64,000 nt of DNA from an uncultured Roseicyclus sp. (GTDB taxonomy: Bacteria > Pseudomonadota > Alphaproteobacteria > Rhodobacterales > Rhodobacteraceae), in contig CANLXA010000003.1 of NCBI GenBank assembly GCA_947494975.1, positions 372,001-436,000 of the forward strand, in the 5' to 3' direction. Within the stretch, counting starts at the first letter, position 1. The number at the start of each line of letters is the position of its first letter. Of the stretch, positions 9,330 through 17,836 are shown one piece after another. A program made the translations under genes and the position numbers. The notes below the pieces were generated by a model. It worked only from the letters and a program-made list of their open reading frames with translations, was not told where the DNA came from and made no database searches.

Positions 9330-10237
9330 GCACTTTGCCCCTCGTCTTTTCGCCCGAAGTGGCGGAGGCCCGCGCCAATGCTGCGCCCATCGTGGCCCTG
9401 GAATCGACAATCATCACCCACGGCATGCCCTATCCCCAGAACCTCGAAACCGCCCGGCTCGTCGAGGCGGATGTGCGCGCCAACGGCGCCATTCCCGCCA
9501 CGATCGCCATCCGGGATCACAGCATTCACATCGGTCTCGATGAAGCGGGCCTCGATGATCTCGCACAGGCGCAAGACGTCGCCAAGCTGAGCCGCGCCGA
9601 TCTGGCCGTGTGCCTCGCAACCGGCGGGGTCGGGGCCACCACCGTGGCCGCCACGATGATCTGCGCCGCGCGGGCGGGTATCTCCGTCTTCGCCACCGGC
9701 GGAATTGGCGGGGTTCACAAGGGTGCCGAAGACAGCTTCGATATCTCCGCCGATCTGCGCGAGCTGGCCCACACGCCCGTTACCGTCGTGGCCGCCGGCG
9801 CCAAGGCGATTCTCGATCTGCCCAAGACGCTCGAAGTGCTCGAAACCCTCGGCGTCCCGGTGATCGCCTTCGGGCAAGACGCCTTCCCCGCCTTCTGGAG
9901 CCGCAACAGCGGCCTTCCCGCGCCCCTCCGGCTCGACACCACCCGTGACATCGCCCAGTCGCACCTGATGCGTGCCACGCTTGGCCTGCCCGGCGGCCAA
10001 TTGGTCGCCAACCCGATCCCGGACGGGGCCGAGATCCCCGCCGACATCCTCAAACCCCTCATCGACCGGGCTCAATCGGAGGCCGGCGCGCAGGGCATTT
10101 CCGGCAAATCCGTCACCCCCTTTCTGCTCCGGCGCCTGTTTGAGCTGACCGATGGCGCCACGCTCACCGCCAATATCGCCCTTGTGCGCAACAATGCGGC
10201 TCTCGCGGCCGGAATTGCCCGCGATCTGGCCTCCTAG
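9326..10237 (+). CDS. psuG: Pseudouridine-5'-phosphate glycosidase
   Basis: A 303-residue PsuG (YeiN/indigoidine-synthase A family), which reversibly splits pseudouridine 5'-phosphate into uracil and ribose 5-phosphate. The conserved blocks ALESTIITHGMPYPQN, CLATGGVGATTVAATM, FATGGIGGVHKGAE (substrate-binding) and the KAILDLPKTLEVLETLGVPV segment with the catalytic-type lysine are all present. Length is normal. It overlaps psuK by four bases, so the kinase and lyase are translated together to salvage carbon from RNA breakdown. Confidence 0.94.
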   Translation: MSTLPLVFSPEVAEARANAAPIVALESTIITHGMPYPQNLETARLVEADVRANGAIPATIAIRDHSIHIGLDEAGLDDLAQAQDVAKLSRADLAVCLATGGVGATTVAATMICAARAGISVFATGGIGGVHKGAEDSFDISADLRELAHTPVTVVAAGAKAILDLPKTLEVLETLGVPVIAFGQDAFPAFWSRNSGLPAPLRLDTTRDIAQSHLMRATLGLPGGQLVANPIPDGAEIPADILKPLIDRAQSEAGAQGISGKSVTPFLLRRLFELTDGATLTANIALVRNNAALAAGIARDLAS

Positions 10238-10319
10238 GGCCCGCCTACGCCAAGGATGCTTGTGCCGCCCCTCACCCGCGCTTAGATAGCTTTCATATTC
10301 TCTCGAATTAGCGCTCCAG

Positions 10320-11027
10320 ATGAAACTGCCCGACCCACAGACTCCCCCCAAACGCGGGCTCTTCGCGTCGATCCGGTCGAATTTCCTGACCGGGCTGATC
10401 GTGATTGCGCCGATCGGCATCACGATCTGGCTGATCTGGTCGCTGACGGGCTGGATCGACAGCTGGGTGCTGCCCTTCATCCCCGATGCCTATAATCCCT
10501 CGATGCTGATCAACCGCTGGACCGGGGTGGAGATCAACATCCGCGGCATCGGCGTGGTGACGTTCCTGATCTTCACCTTCCTCGTGGGGTGGCTGGCCAA
10601 GGGCCTGATCGGGCGCTCGATGATCCGGTGGGCGGAATCGCTGGTCCTCTCGATCCCGCTGATCCGCTCGCTCTATTCCGGGCTGAAACAGATCGCCGAG
10701 ACGATCCTGCAGCAGGGCCAGCAGAATTTCGACAAGGCCTGCCTCGTGGAATATCCCCGCAAGGGGATCTGGGCGATTGCCTTCATCTCAACCTCCGCCA
10801 AGGGGGAGATCGCCGCCCGCGCGCCCGAGGATATGGTGTCGGTCTTCTTGCCGACCACGCCGAACCCCACCTCGGGCTTCCTGCTCTTCGTGCCCCGCAA
10901 GGACGTGATCATCCTGGATATGAGCGTCGAGGATTCCGCCAAGCTGATCATCTCCGCCGGCCTCGTCTATCCCAACGGGCAGGAGTCCAGCCAACCGCCG
11001 GACCAAGTCCAGGACGCCGCCGAGTAA
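10320..11027 (+). CDS. DUF502 family inner-membrane protein
   Basis: A 235-residue DUF502 protein. Two membrane helices are visible (about 20-45, LTGLIVIAPIGITIWLIWSL, and about 75-95, GVVTFLIFTFLVGWLAKGL). The conserved VEYPRKGIWAIAFIS and FLPTTPNPTSGFLLFVP motifs follow in a soluble C-terminal part. The function of the family is unknown. No Shine-Dalgarno sequence is evident before the ATG, so translation may start on a very short leader. It stands alone between psuG and a repeat-bearing spacer. Confidence 0.9.
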   Translation: MKLPDPQTPPKRGLFASIRSNFLTGLIVIAPIGITIWLIWSLTGWIDSWVLPFIPDAYNPSMLINRWTGVEINIRGIGVVTFLIFTFLVGWLAKGLIGRSMIRWAESLVLSIPLIRSLYSGLKQIAETILQQGQQNFDKACLVEYPRKGIWAIAFISTSAKGEIAARAPEDMVSVFLPTTPNPTSGFLLFVPRKDVIILDMSVEDSAKLIISAGLVYPNGQESSQPPDQVQDAAE

Positions 11028-11067
11028 CCCTCCATTAAGGTTAACGCGCCCGCGCCGCACGAAAGGA

Positions 11068-11142
11068 CGCCCGATATCCGGGCGCCCTCCCATCCACTGG
11101 GGTCAAATACCCCGGGGAGTCCGAAGGACGGGGCGGAGCCCC
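11068..11142. repeat. Dispersed palindromic intergenic element, copy A
   Basis: The spacer after the DUF502 gene holds CGCCCG/CGGGCG (11068-11084), AAATACCCCGGGG (11105-11117) and the palindrome GGGGCGGAGCCCC (11130-11142). The last two recur, in opposite orientation, at 36919-36953, suggesting a dispersed intergenic element. The hairpins may also help end the DUF502 transcript. Confidence 0.5.
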
Positions 11143-11197
11143 AAAACGGGGCCGCCCGCCAAAACAACGCACGTTTCGGGGGAGATCCTGCCCTTGG

Positions 11198-13006
11198 TCA
11201 CTCCGCCTCAACCCACCAGACATCGGGCTGCCAGCCGATCCAATCCCCGTATAGCGGGATGTAATCGGGGTAGGTCAACTCGGCATCATAGGCGATCCGG
11301 CTGATCGGGTTGTGGTGGAACGGCACCGTGTAGCGCTCCGAGATCAGGATCCGGTCGAGCGCCCGGACGGCGGCCAGGTAATCGTCCTGATCCGCGGCAT
11401 TCAGCATCTCGTCGATCATCGCCTCGATGGCCGGGTTGCAGCCCCCATGCAGGTTGCGGCCGCCCTCCTGATCCGCCACCTCGCAGCCCCAGTAATTGCG
11501 CTGCTCGTTGCCGGGCGACATCGACAGGCCCCAGCGGTAGTAGATCATGTCGAAATCATAGACATCGCGGCGCTCGCGGAACTGGGCGCTGTCCACACGG
11601 GTCACCTCCACGTCGATGCCGACGCGTTCCAGCGCTTCCACATAGATGTTGGTGATGGCGTCGTTCTCGGAACTGCCCGATTGCAGCAGGATCTCGAACG
11701 CCACGGGGCCATCGGGCCCGGTCATCACGCCCTCTTCCACGCTGTAGCCTGCCTCCTCCATCAATTCGATGGCGCGCCGGATGCCCGAGCGGTTGCGCTC
11801 CGAGCCGTCGGACACCGGCAGATCATAGCCCTCGATCGCGCCGGGCAGCAGGTCACTTTCAAAGGGCGTCAGCAGTTCGGCCACCCGGCCCCCGGCCGCG
11901 CCCGGCTCCATCCCCAGCGGCGAGTTGGAGAAGGGCGACGTGATACGCGGATCCACCCCGCCATTCACCGTCTGATTGATGAACTCGAAGTTGAACGCCT
12001 GGATCATCGCCTCGCGCACGCGCCAATCGGCGAATAGCGGGTTGCGCGTGTTCATCACGTAGCCGGTCATGCCCGAAGGGCGGCGATGGGGGATCTCGGC
12101 CAGTTCCACCTCTCCGGCCTGCACCCGCGGGAAATCGTAATTGTTCGCCCAGGCCTGGGCCGAGGTCTCGCGCTGGGTCGTGACCAGCCCGCTGGTGAAC
12201 GCCTCGGTCATGGCGGTGCCATCGGCGAAAAACTCCATGCGGATCTCGTCGACCACGTTGGTGCCGCGCCGGAACGGGATATCCGCGCCCCAATAATCGG
12301 GGTTGCGGCGCAGGGACACGAACCGCCCGGCCTCGAAATCATCGATCACGTAGGGCGCGCTGGAAATCGGGATCACGTCGAGCCCGCTTTCGAAGAAATC
12401 CTGATCTTCCCACTGGGCCGCCTGCAGGATCGGGCGATAGCCCATGATCATCGCCAGCTCGCGATCCGGCTCGCTCAGCGTGAAGCGCACGGTGCGCTCG
12501 CCGACGGCCTCAAGGCTCTCCACGCGGCCCCAGGCCCCGAGATAGCGCGGATGCCCCTCGGTCCCCAATGTCTCGTAGGACCAGATCACATCCTCGACCG
12601 TCACCGGGCTGCCATCGGAAAACCGGGCCTCGTCGCGCAAGGTGAATTCCACCCAGGTATTGTCCTCACCGATCTCCACCGATTCCGCCAACAGGCCGTA
12701 AAGCGTGAACGGTTCATCCCAGGACCGGCCCAGGAGCGATTCGTAGGCCAGGAATCGGAGCTGCCACGGCACCGATCCCTGCCGGATATGGGGGTTCAGC
12801 GAATCGAAGGATCCCACCTCCCCGGTCACGATTCGCCCGCCCGTGGGCGCGTCGGGATTGGCGTAGGGAAGATGCGTGAAGTCCGCAGGCAAGGCCGGCT
12901 CGCCATACATCGCGACGCCGTGGCTGGGCTCGGCGATGGCAGGGCTGGCGATTGCCAGACACAGGGCCACAACACCTACCCTTTTTGAGAAACAATGCAT
13001 CAGCAT
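11198..13006 (-). CDS. Family 5 extracellular solute-binding protein (YejA-like)
   Basis: A 602-residue periplasmic binding protein for peptide-type ABC transporters. A signal peptide of about 24 residues ends ASPAIA, followed by the SBP_bac_5 body (LPYANPDAPTGGRIVTGEVG, FTLRDEARFSDGSPVTVEDV) and an ending, IPLYGDWIGWQPDVWW, seen in the YejA subgroup that handles oligopeptides and microcin-C-like molecules. The ATG at 13006 follows AGGAGG by 11 bases; the frame extends further upstream without a ribosome-binding site. No permease or ATPase genes are adjacent, so it is an orphan here or works with a distant transporter. Confidence 0.9.
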   Translation of the reverse strand: MLMHCFSKRVGVVALCLAIASPAIAEPSHGVAMYGEPALPADFTHLPYANPDAPTGGRIVTGEVGSFDSLNPHIRQGSVPWQLRFLAYESLLGRSWDEPFTLYGLLAESVEIGEDNTWVEFTLRDEARFSDGSPVTVEDVIWSYETLGTEGHPRYLGAWGRVESLEAVGERTVRFTLSEPDRELAMIMGYRPILQAAQWEDQDFFESGLDVIPISSAPYVIDDFEAGRFVSLRRNPDYWGADIPFRRGTNVVDEIRMEFFADGTAMTEAFTSGLVTTQRETSAQAWANNYDFPRVQAGEVELAEIPHRRPSGMTGYVMNTRNPLFADWRVREAMIQAFNFEFINQTVNGGVDPRITSPFSNSPLGMEPGAAGGRVAELLTPFESDLLPGAIEGYDLPVSDGSERNRSGIRRAIELMEEAGYSVEEGVMTGPDGPVAFEILLQSGSSENDAITNIYVEALERVGIDVEVTRVDSAQFRERRDVYDFDMIYYRWGLSMSPGNEQRNYWGCEVADQEGGRNLHGGCNPAIEAMIDEMLNAADQDDYLAAVRALDRILISERYTVPFHHNPISRIAYDAELTYPDYIPLYGDWIGWQPDVWWVEAE

Positions 13007-13085
13007 TTGCGAACAATCCTCCTGCGGCTCGATTTTGTTATGCCCGAAGGCTATCCGCGCCCCGGAGCGAGAGCAAACTTTTCGG

Positions 13086-13114
13086 TTGGACATGCGGCAA
13101 GTCATTGCTTATAA
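13086..13114 (+). promoter_or_regulatory. Sigma-70-type promoter of the candidate sRNA
   Basis: TTGGAC at 13086-13091 and TTATAA at 13109-13114 are separated by 17 bases, close to the housekeeping consensus. Initiation would fall near 13121-13123, just before a hairpin and terminator with no intervening start codon and ribosome-binding site. Confidence 0.65.
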
Positions 13115-13121
13115 AGAACTC

Positions 13122-13197
13122 ACTGCTCGATAGGTTTCTTGCCTGTATGAAACCTGCCTCAATGACTTAACCCCGGCTTCGTGCCGGGGTTTTTTTT
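13122..13197 (+). ncRNA. Candidate trans-acting small RNA, about 76 nt
   Basis: A compact unit with its own promoter and terminator in the spacer between the divergent binding-protein and bdhA genes. A first hairpin, AGGTTTC/GAAACCT (13132-13138 and 13149-13155, ten-base loop TTGCCTGTAT), is followed by a single-stranded TGCCTCAATGACTTA linker and a strong terminator hairpin with eight T residues. This layout (5' hairpin, seed-like linker, terminator with U-tail) is that of an Hfq-dependent sRNA, and hfq is in this window. It is not a tRNA, and no ORF fits. The 5' end is inferred from the promoter. Confidence 0.6.
13169..13197 (+). terminator. Rho-independent terminator of the sRNA
   Basis: A perfect nine-base stem AACCCCGGC/GCCGGGGTT (13169-13177 and 13183-13191), loop TTCGT, followed by an uninterrupted T-tract to 13197. 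No gene on the plus strand lies upstream within 2 kb, so it must end a short intergenic transcript. Confidence 0.93.
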
Positions 13198-13303
13198 GGT
13201 CTGACGGCCGGTTTGCCCGGCGGATCAACGCCAACCCGCCCTGTTCATTTCGCACGTGCAGCATTACCGTGCCGCACGACGCAGATTTTACGGGAGCGAG
13301 CAC

Positions 13304-14089
13304 ATGGCCCTGACAACGGACCTCAGCGGAAAGACCGCGATCATCACGGGATCAAATTCGGGCATCGGACTGGGCGTGGCCCGCGAGCTGGCCCGCGCCG
13401 GGGCCGATGTGATTCTGAACTCCTATACCGACCGCGACGAGGATCACGCTCTGGCCGAGGAGATTGCCGCCGAACACGGCGTGACCGCCCGCTACATCCA
13501 GGCCGACCTGTCCAAGGGTGATCAGGCCCGCGCCCTGGTGGAGCAGGCCGGGATCTGCGACATCCTCATCAACAATGCCGGGATCCAGCACGTGGCCCCG
13601 ATCGAGGAGTTTCCCGTCGAAAAATGGGATGCGATCATCGCCATCATGCTCAGCTCGGCCTTTCACACCACCGCAATGGCCCTGCCGATGATGCGCAAGG
13701 CGGGTTGGGGCCGCGTGATCAATATCGCGTCGGCCCACGGGCTGACGGCGTCCCCCTACAAGTCGGCCTATGTGTCGGCCAAACACGGCGTTGTGGGGAT
13801 GACCAAGGTGGTCGCCCTGGAAACGGCGAAAGAGCCGATCACCGCCAATGCCATCTGCCCCGGCTATGTCCTGACGCCGCTGGTGGAGTCCCAGATCCCC
13901 GATACCGCCAAGAAATACGGCATGACCGAGGAGGAGGCGAAGCAAAAGGTCATCCTCGAACGCCAGCCCTCCAAGGAATTCGCCACGACCGAGCAGTTGG
14001 GCGGCACCGTCGCGTTCCTGTGCACCGACGCGGCGGCGCAGATCACCGGCACCACGATCAGCGTGGATGGCGGCTGGACGGCCCTGTGA
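13304..14089 (+). CDS. bdhA: 3-hydroxybutyrate dehydrogenase (SDR family)
   Basis: A 261-residue short-chain dehydrogenase interconverting (R)-3-hydroxybutyrate and acetoacetate with NAD, a step of polyhydroxybutyrate use. It has the Rossmann motif TGSNSGIGLGVA, NNAGIQHVAPIEEFP, the catalytic Ser in IASAHG and Tyr-Lys in SAYVSAKHG. The ANAICPGYVLTPLVESQI segment and the insertion with KYGMTEEEAKQKVIL match the BdhA subfamily. The ATG at 13304 is preceded by GGGAG. Downstream genes encode a pentapeptide protein and a patatin, a partner often found near bdhA. Confidence 0.93.
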   Translation: MALTTDLSGKTAIITGSNSGIGLGVARELARAGADVILNSYTDRDEDHALAEEIAAEHGVTARYIQADLSKGDQARALVEQAGICDILINNAGIQHVAPIEEFPVEKWDAIIAIMLSSAFHTTAMALPMMRKAGWGRVINIASAHGLTASPYKSAYVSAKHGVVGMTKVVALETAKEPITANAICPGYVLTPLVESQIPDTAKKYGMTEEEAKQKVILERQPSKEFATTEQLGGTVAFLCTDAAAQITGTTISVDGGWTAL

Positions 14090-14179
14090 TCCGCGCAAAG
14101 GATCACGTTTCGTAATCATGCGGGGCACAGAGGATAGGCACGGTCTATCTTCGGCGCACCGACCAGACAGGGAGCAGGG

Positions 14180-14626
14180 ATGATGCCAGCAGACCAACCG
14201 GAGGCCCGGCGCGACAAGCTTGAGATCGAAAACATGTTCCTCTGCGGCTCCACCTTCACACAGGTCAGCCTCAAGGACAGCGTGTTTCGCGACAGCCACC
14301 TGATCGGCGCCCGGTTCGAAGATGTCGACGCCACCGGCCTGAGCTTCGAGAACGTGAACCTGACCGAGACGAAAATCCACGATGTGAACCTGTCCCAGGC
14401 CCATATCGAATACGCCAATCTGACGGGCCTTGAGATCACCGATGCCAACATGACCGGCGCCAGGATCACCAATGTGAACCTGACCGGCTTTCACCTGTCG
14501 AACGTGAACCTCACCGGGGCGGAGATCAGCAACGCCAATATTGCGGGCATGACCATCGATGGCATCTTGCTCAGCGACCTTCTGGCCCTTTGGAAAGACA
14601 CACATGGCGCGCAAGACGACACCTAG
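14180..14626 (+). CDS. Pentapeptide-repeat protein
   Basis: A 148-residue protein whose residues 25-135 form successive pentapeptide repeats of the A(N/D)LxG type (for example DVNLSQAHIEYANLTGLEI and NVNLTGAEISNANIAG). These fold into a right-handed quadrilateral beta-helix. There is no signal peptide. Function is unknown; some family members mimic DNA or act as scaffolds. Its last 23 bases overlap the start of the patatin gene, so the two are likely co-expressed. Confidence 0.9.
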   Translation: MMPADQPEARRDKLEIENMFLCGSTFTQVSLKDSVFRDSHLIGARFEDVDATGLSFENVNLTETKIHDVNLSQAHIEYANLTGLEITDANMTGARITNVNLTGFHLSNVNLTGAEISNANIAGMTIDGILLSDLLALWKDTHGAQDDT

Positions 14627-15653
14627 GACCAAGGCGATCAACCTCGCCCTGCAGGGCGGCGGGGCCCATGGGGCGTTCACCTGGGGCGTGCTGGATGTGC
14701 TGCTGGCCTGCCCGGAGCTTGAGATTGCGGGCATGTCGGGCACGTCGGCCGGTGCCCTGAACGGGGCGGCGGTCAAGGCGGGCCTGTCGCAGGGCTCGCG
14801 GGATCTCGCGCTCGAAAACCTCGAATGGGTCTGGGAACAGGTCGGCGCGATCACCGATGAGGCGGCGGCACCCTGGCTCAACATGTTCTCCCCGCAATCC
14901 GTGAGCCTGGCGCTGGAAACCTCCCTGCCCTTCGCGGTCGGCGACAGCCTGAGCCGCATGGTCAGCCCCTACGCCTCCGGTCCGTTCTACCAGAACCCGC
15001 TGGAGCCGATTGTGGAGCGGTTGAAATACGACAATATCTGCTGTGACGACGGCCCGGCGCTCTACATCTGTGCCACGAACGTGCGCTCCGGCAAGATCCG
15101 CATCTTCACCGGCACCGATATCGGGCCCGGCGCGATCATGGCGTCCGCCTGCCTGCCCACGCTGTTCCGCGCCGTGGAGATCGAGGACCCCGCGACCGGC
15201 ACGCTGGAGGCCTATTGGGACGGTGGCTATACCGGGAACCCGGCGCTGTTTCCGCTGTTCGCGCCCGAGCTTCCGCGCGACATCCTTGTGGTGAACATCA
15301 ACCCGCTGGTGCGCGACGAGGTCCCCACCTCGGCCCGCGCGATCCAGAACCGGATCAACGAGATCAGCTTCAACACCTCGCTCCTGCGCGAATTGCGGGC
15401 CATCGAATTCGTGCAAAGGCTGCTCTTCAAAGGCCATCTGAGCAACGATGCGATGAAAGACGTGCTGATCCACATGATCGCCGATGATGATTTGATGCGG
15501 CAATTGTCCGTCGCCACCAAGATGATCGCCACACCGCAGGTGCTGCATCAGCTCCGCAAGGCAGGCGCGGCGGCGGCGGAGGCGTTCCTTAGCGATCATT
15601 TCGACAAGATCGGCGAAGACAGCACGATCGATCTGCGCGCCATGTTCGGCTGA
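14604..15653 (+). CDS. Patatin-like phospholipase
   Basis: A 349-residue patatin-domain hydrolase. It has the oxyanion-hole motif LALQGGGAHGAFTWGV near residue 13, the nucleophile elbow GMSGTSAGALNG with the catalytic serine near residue 46, and the dyad aspartate in WDGGYTGNPALFPL. Such enzymes cleave lipid acyl esters. The position downstream of bdhA suggests a role in PHB or lipid storage turnover, which is inference. The start at 14604 lies within the end of the pentapeptide gene and follows GGAAAG. Confidence 0.9.
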   Translation: MARKTTPRTKAINLALQGGGAHGAFTWGVLDVLLACPELEIAGMSGTSAGALNGAAVKAGLSQGSRDLALENLEWVWEQVGAITDEAAAPWLNMFSPQSVSLALETSLPFAVGDSLSRMVSPYASGPFYQNPLEPIVERLKYDNICCDDGPALYICATNVRSGKIRIFTGTDIGPGAIMASACLPTLFRAVEIEDPATGTLEAYWDGGYTGNPALFPLFAPELPRDILVVNINPLVRDEVPTSARAIQNRINEISFNTSLLRELRAIEFVQRLLFKGHLSNDAMKDVLIHMIADDDLMRQLSVATKMIATPQVLHQLRKAGAAAAEAFLSDHFDKIGEDSTIDLRAMFG

Positions 15654-15674
15654 TCTGCCGCGCCCGCCCGCTGG

Positions 15675-16301
15675 TCAGCGGATCGACGTCACCCACAGGA
15701 TCGTCGCGTCATCGTCGGAGATCGAGATCACGTTGTGGCCCATCCCCGCATCGTAATAGGCGCTGTCGCCACGGCCCATCTCGACAGGTTGGTAGAACTC
15801 GGTGAACAGGCACACGCGTCCCGTCAGGACATAGAGGAATTCCTCGCCTTCATGCCGGATCCAGCCGTCGAATTCCTCGAACCGGCGCGCGCGGATCCGG
15901 GCCCGGTAGGGCAGCATGGATTTCTGCACCAGCTGATCGGCCAGCAATTCGTGCTCGTATGTGGTGGTCGGGTGGCCCGCTCCTTCGCCGCGCTTGGTCA
16001 CGGCCATGCGGCCCCCGGCCTGCGGCGTGGCCGCCGGCGTGAACAGCTGCGGCACCGAGATGCCTAGCCCCAGCGCCAGCTTCTTCAGCGCTTCGTAGGT
16101 GGGCGACATCTGGCCGTTTTCGATCTTCGACAGGGTCGAGCGCGCCAGCCCCACCTCCTGCGCCGCCTGTTCCAGCGTCCAGGCGCGGGCCTTGCGCAGC
16201 TCGCGGACACGGGCGGGCAGATCGACGGGCGCGGCGCGCGTCTCCTCGCCCGAGGCACGGGCCAAGCGGATCAGGCTGGGTTCTTGGAACATATCGGTCA
16301 T
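15675..16301 (-). CDS. XRE-family regulator with C-terminal cupin domain
   Basis: A 208-residue regulator: an N-terminal HTH_3 domain (about 30-85, TLEQAAQEVGLARSTLSKIENGQMSPTYEALKKL) and a C-terminal cupin_2 sensor (about 135-205, HEGEEFLYVLTGRVCL, MGRGDSAYYDAGMGHNV). Proteins of this design usually sense a small metabolite and control amino-acid, amine or aldehyde catabolism. It diverges from the acyl-CoA ligase operon across 68 bases, making that operon its most likely target. It converges on the patatin gene with only 21 bases between the stops. Confidence 0.9.
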   Translation of the reverse strand: MTDMFQEPSLIRLARASGEETRAAPVDLPARVRELRKARAWTLEQAAQEVGLARSTLSKIENGQMSPTYEALKKLALGLGISVPQLFTPAATPQAGGRMAVTKRGEGAGHPTTTYEHELLADQLVQKSMLPYRARIRARRFEEFDGWIRHEGEEFLYVLTGRVCLFTEFYQPVEMGRGDSAYYDAGMGHNVISISDDDATILWVTSIR

Positions 16302-16369
16302 AGCCCCTCGCGCTTAGCGCGGGCGCGCCCTGTCTTGCAACCACCCAGCCACGGGATTACGCCACCGGC

Positions 16370-17836
16370 ATGGGACCTCCCGACGCCTTCAACCTTGCCG
16401 ACTACGTCCTCGCGCCCGCGCGCGCGACGCCGGACAAGATCGCACTGGCGATCCTGGGCCCCACCCGGGCCGAGCGGTGGTCCTTCGCGCGGCTGGCCGC
16501 GGCGGTTGAGGCGGCCTCGGGCGGGCTGCTGGCCGCCGGTCTGCGCCCCGGCCAGCGCCTGTTGCTGCGCATGGGCAATTCGGCCGACTTCCCGATCGCG
16601 TTTCTGGGGGCAATCCGGGCGGGGATCATCCCAGTGCCCACCTCCGCCGCGCTCACCGCGCCGGAAGTCACCGCGCTTCTTACCGCGCTGCCGCCCGATG
16701 CCATCCTGGCGGAGCCGGGCATCGCCGTGCCCGACATCACCTTACCGATCCTCGACCGCGCCGCGCTCCATGGGCCGCCCGCGCCCGCGGCCCCGACCCA
16801 TCGCGATGATCTGGCCTATATCGTCTTCACCTCCGGCTCCTCCGGGCGGCCCAAGGCGGTGGCCCATGCCCATCGTGCGATCTGGGCGCGGCGCATGATG
16901 TGGGATGGCTGGTATGGCCTGCGCCCCGACGATCGCCTGATGCATACGGGCGCCTTCAACTGGACCTATACGCTGGGCACCGGTCTGCTCGACCCCTGGG
17001 CCATCGGTGCCACCGCCCTTGTGCCCGCCCCGGGGACCGATCCCAGCGCCCTGCCGCTTCTGGCCAAACGCCATGACGCAACGATCCTTGCCGGTAGCCC
17101 GGGCATCTTCCGCAAACTGCTCCACGGCCCGATGCCGCCCCTGCCCAAGCTCCGCCACGCCCTGTCGGCGGGCGAAGCGCTGGCCCCCAGCCTGCGCAAT
17201 CGTTGGCGGGAGAAGACGGGCACCGATATCCACGAGGCGCTTGGCATGTCGGAATGCTCCACTTTCCTGTCCGGCGCACCCGGCCGCCCCGCGCCCGATG
17301 GCAGCATCGGCTTCGCCCAGGCGGGCCGCCGCCTTGCGGTGCTGTCGCAGGAGGGCACCGAGCGGCCCGATGGTGAACCCGGCATTCTCGCCGTGCACAG
17401 GTCCGATCCCGGGCTGATGCTGGGCTATCTGGACGGGGCCGCGCCCGACCTGCCGCTGACGGGGGAGTGGTTCCTGACCGGCGATATGGTCGCCCGCCAA
17501 CCGGACGGCGCCTTTGCCTATCATGGCCGCCGCGACGATATCCTGACGGCGGGCGGGTTTCGCATCGCCCCCGCCGAGATCGAGGCCGCGTTCGATGGCG
17601 CGCCGGGCCTGACGGAATGTGCCGCCCTCACCCTTCATCCGACGCCGGAAACCGCCATTCTCGCCCTTGCCTATTCCGGCCCGGCAGGCGAAGTTGCACT
17701 CCAACAGCACGCCACTTCCCGCCTTGCCCGCCACAAACAGCCCCGCGCCTTTTTGCGCCTCGGTGCCTTGCCGCGCGGGGCCAATGGAAAACTCGACCGC
17801 CGCGCGCTGGCCGATGCCGTAAAGGACCTGACATGA
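16370..17836 (+). CDS. AMP-dependent acyl-CoA synthetase/ligase
   Basis: A 488-residue ANL-superfamily ligase. It has the P-loop YIVFTSGSSGRPKAVAHAH near residue 150, the adenylate-binding EALGMSECSTFLSG, the hinge YHGRRDDILTAGGFRI, and the lysine motif ANGKLDRRAL close to the C-terminus. The family activates a carboxylate as acyl-AMP and then forms the CoA ester; the acid cannot be predicted. It is compact relative to many ligases but complete. First of four tightly coupled genes, with an ATGA overlap to the DsbA-like gene. Confidence 0.9.
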   Translation: MGPPDAFNLADYVLAPARATPDKIALAILGPTRAERWSFARLAAAVEAASGGLLAAGLRPGQRLLLRMGNSADFPIAFLGAIRAGIIPVPTSAALTAPEVTALLTALPPDAILAEPGIAVPDITLPILDRAALHGPPAPAAPTHRDDLAYIVFTSGSSGRPKAVAHAHRAIWARRMMWDGWYGLRPDDRLMHTGAFNWTYTLGTGLLDPWAIGATALVPAPGTDPSALPLLAKRHDATILAGSPGIFRKLLHGPMPPLPKLRHALSAGEALAPSLRNRWREKTGTDIHEALGMSECSTFLSGAPGRPAPDGSIGFAQAGRRLAVLSQEGTERPDGEPGILAVHRSDPGLMLGYLDGAAPDLPLTGEWFLTGDMVARQPDGAFAYHGRRDDILTAGGFRIAPAEIEAAFDGAPGLTECAALTLHPTPETAILALAYSGPAGEVALQQHATSRLARHKQPRAFLRLGALPRGANGKLDRRALADAVKDLT

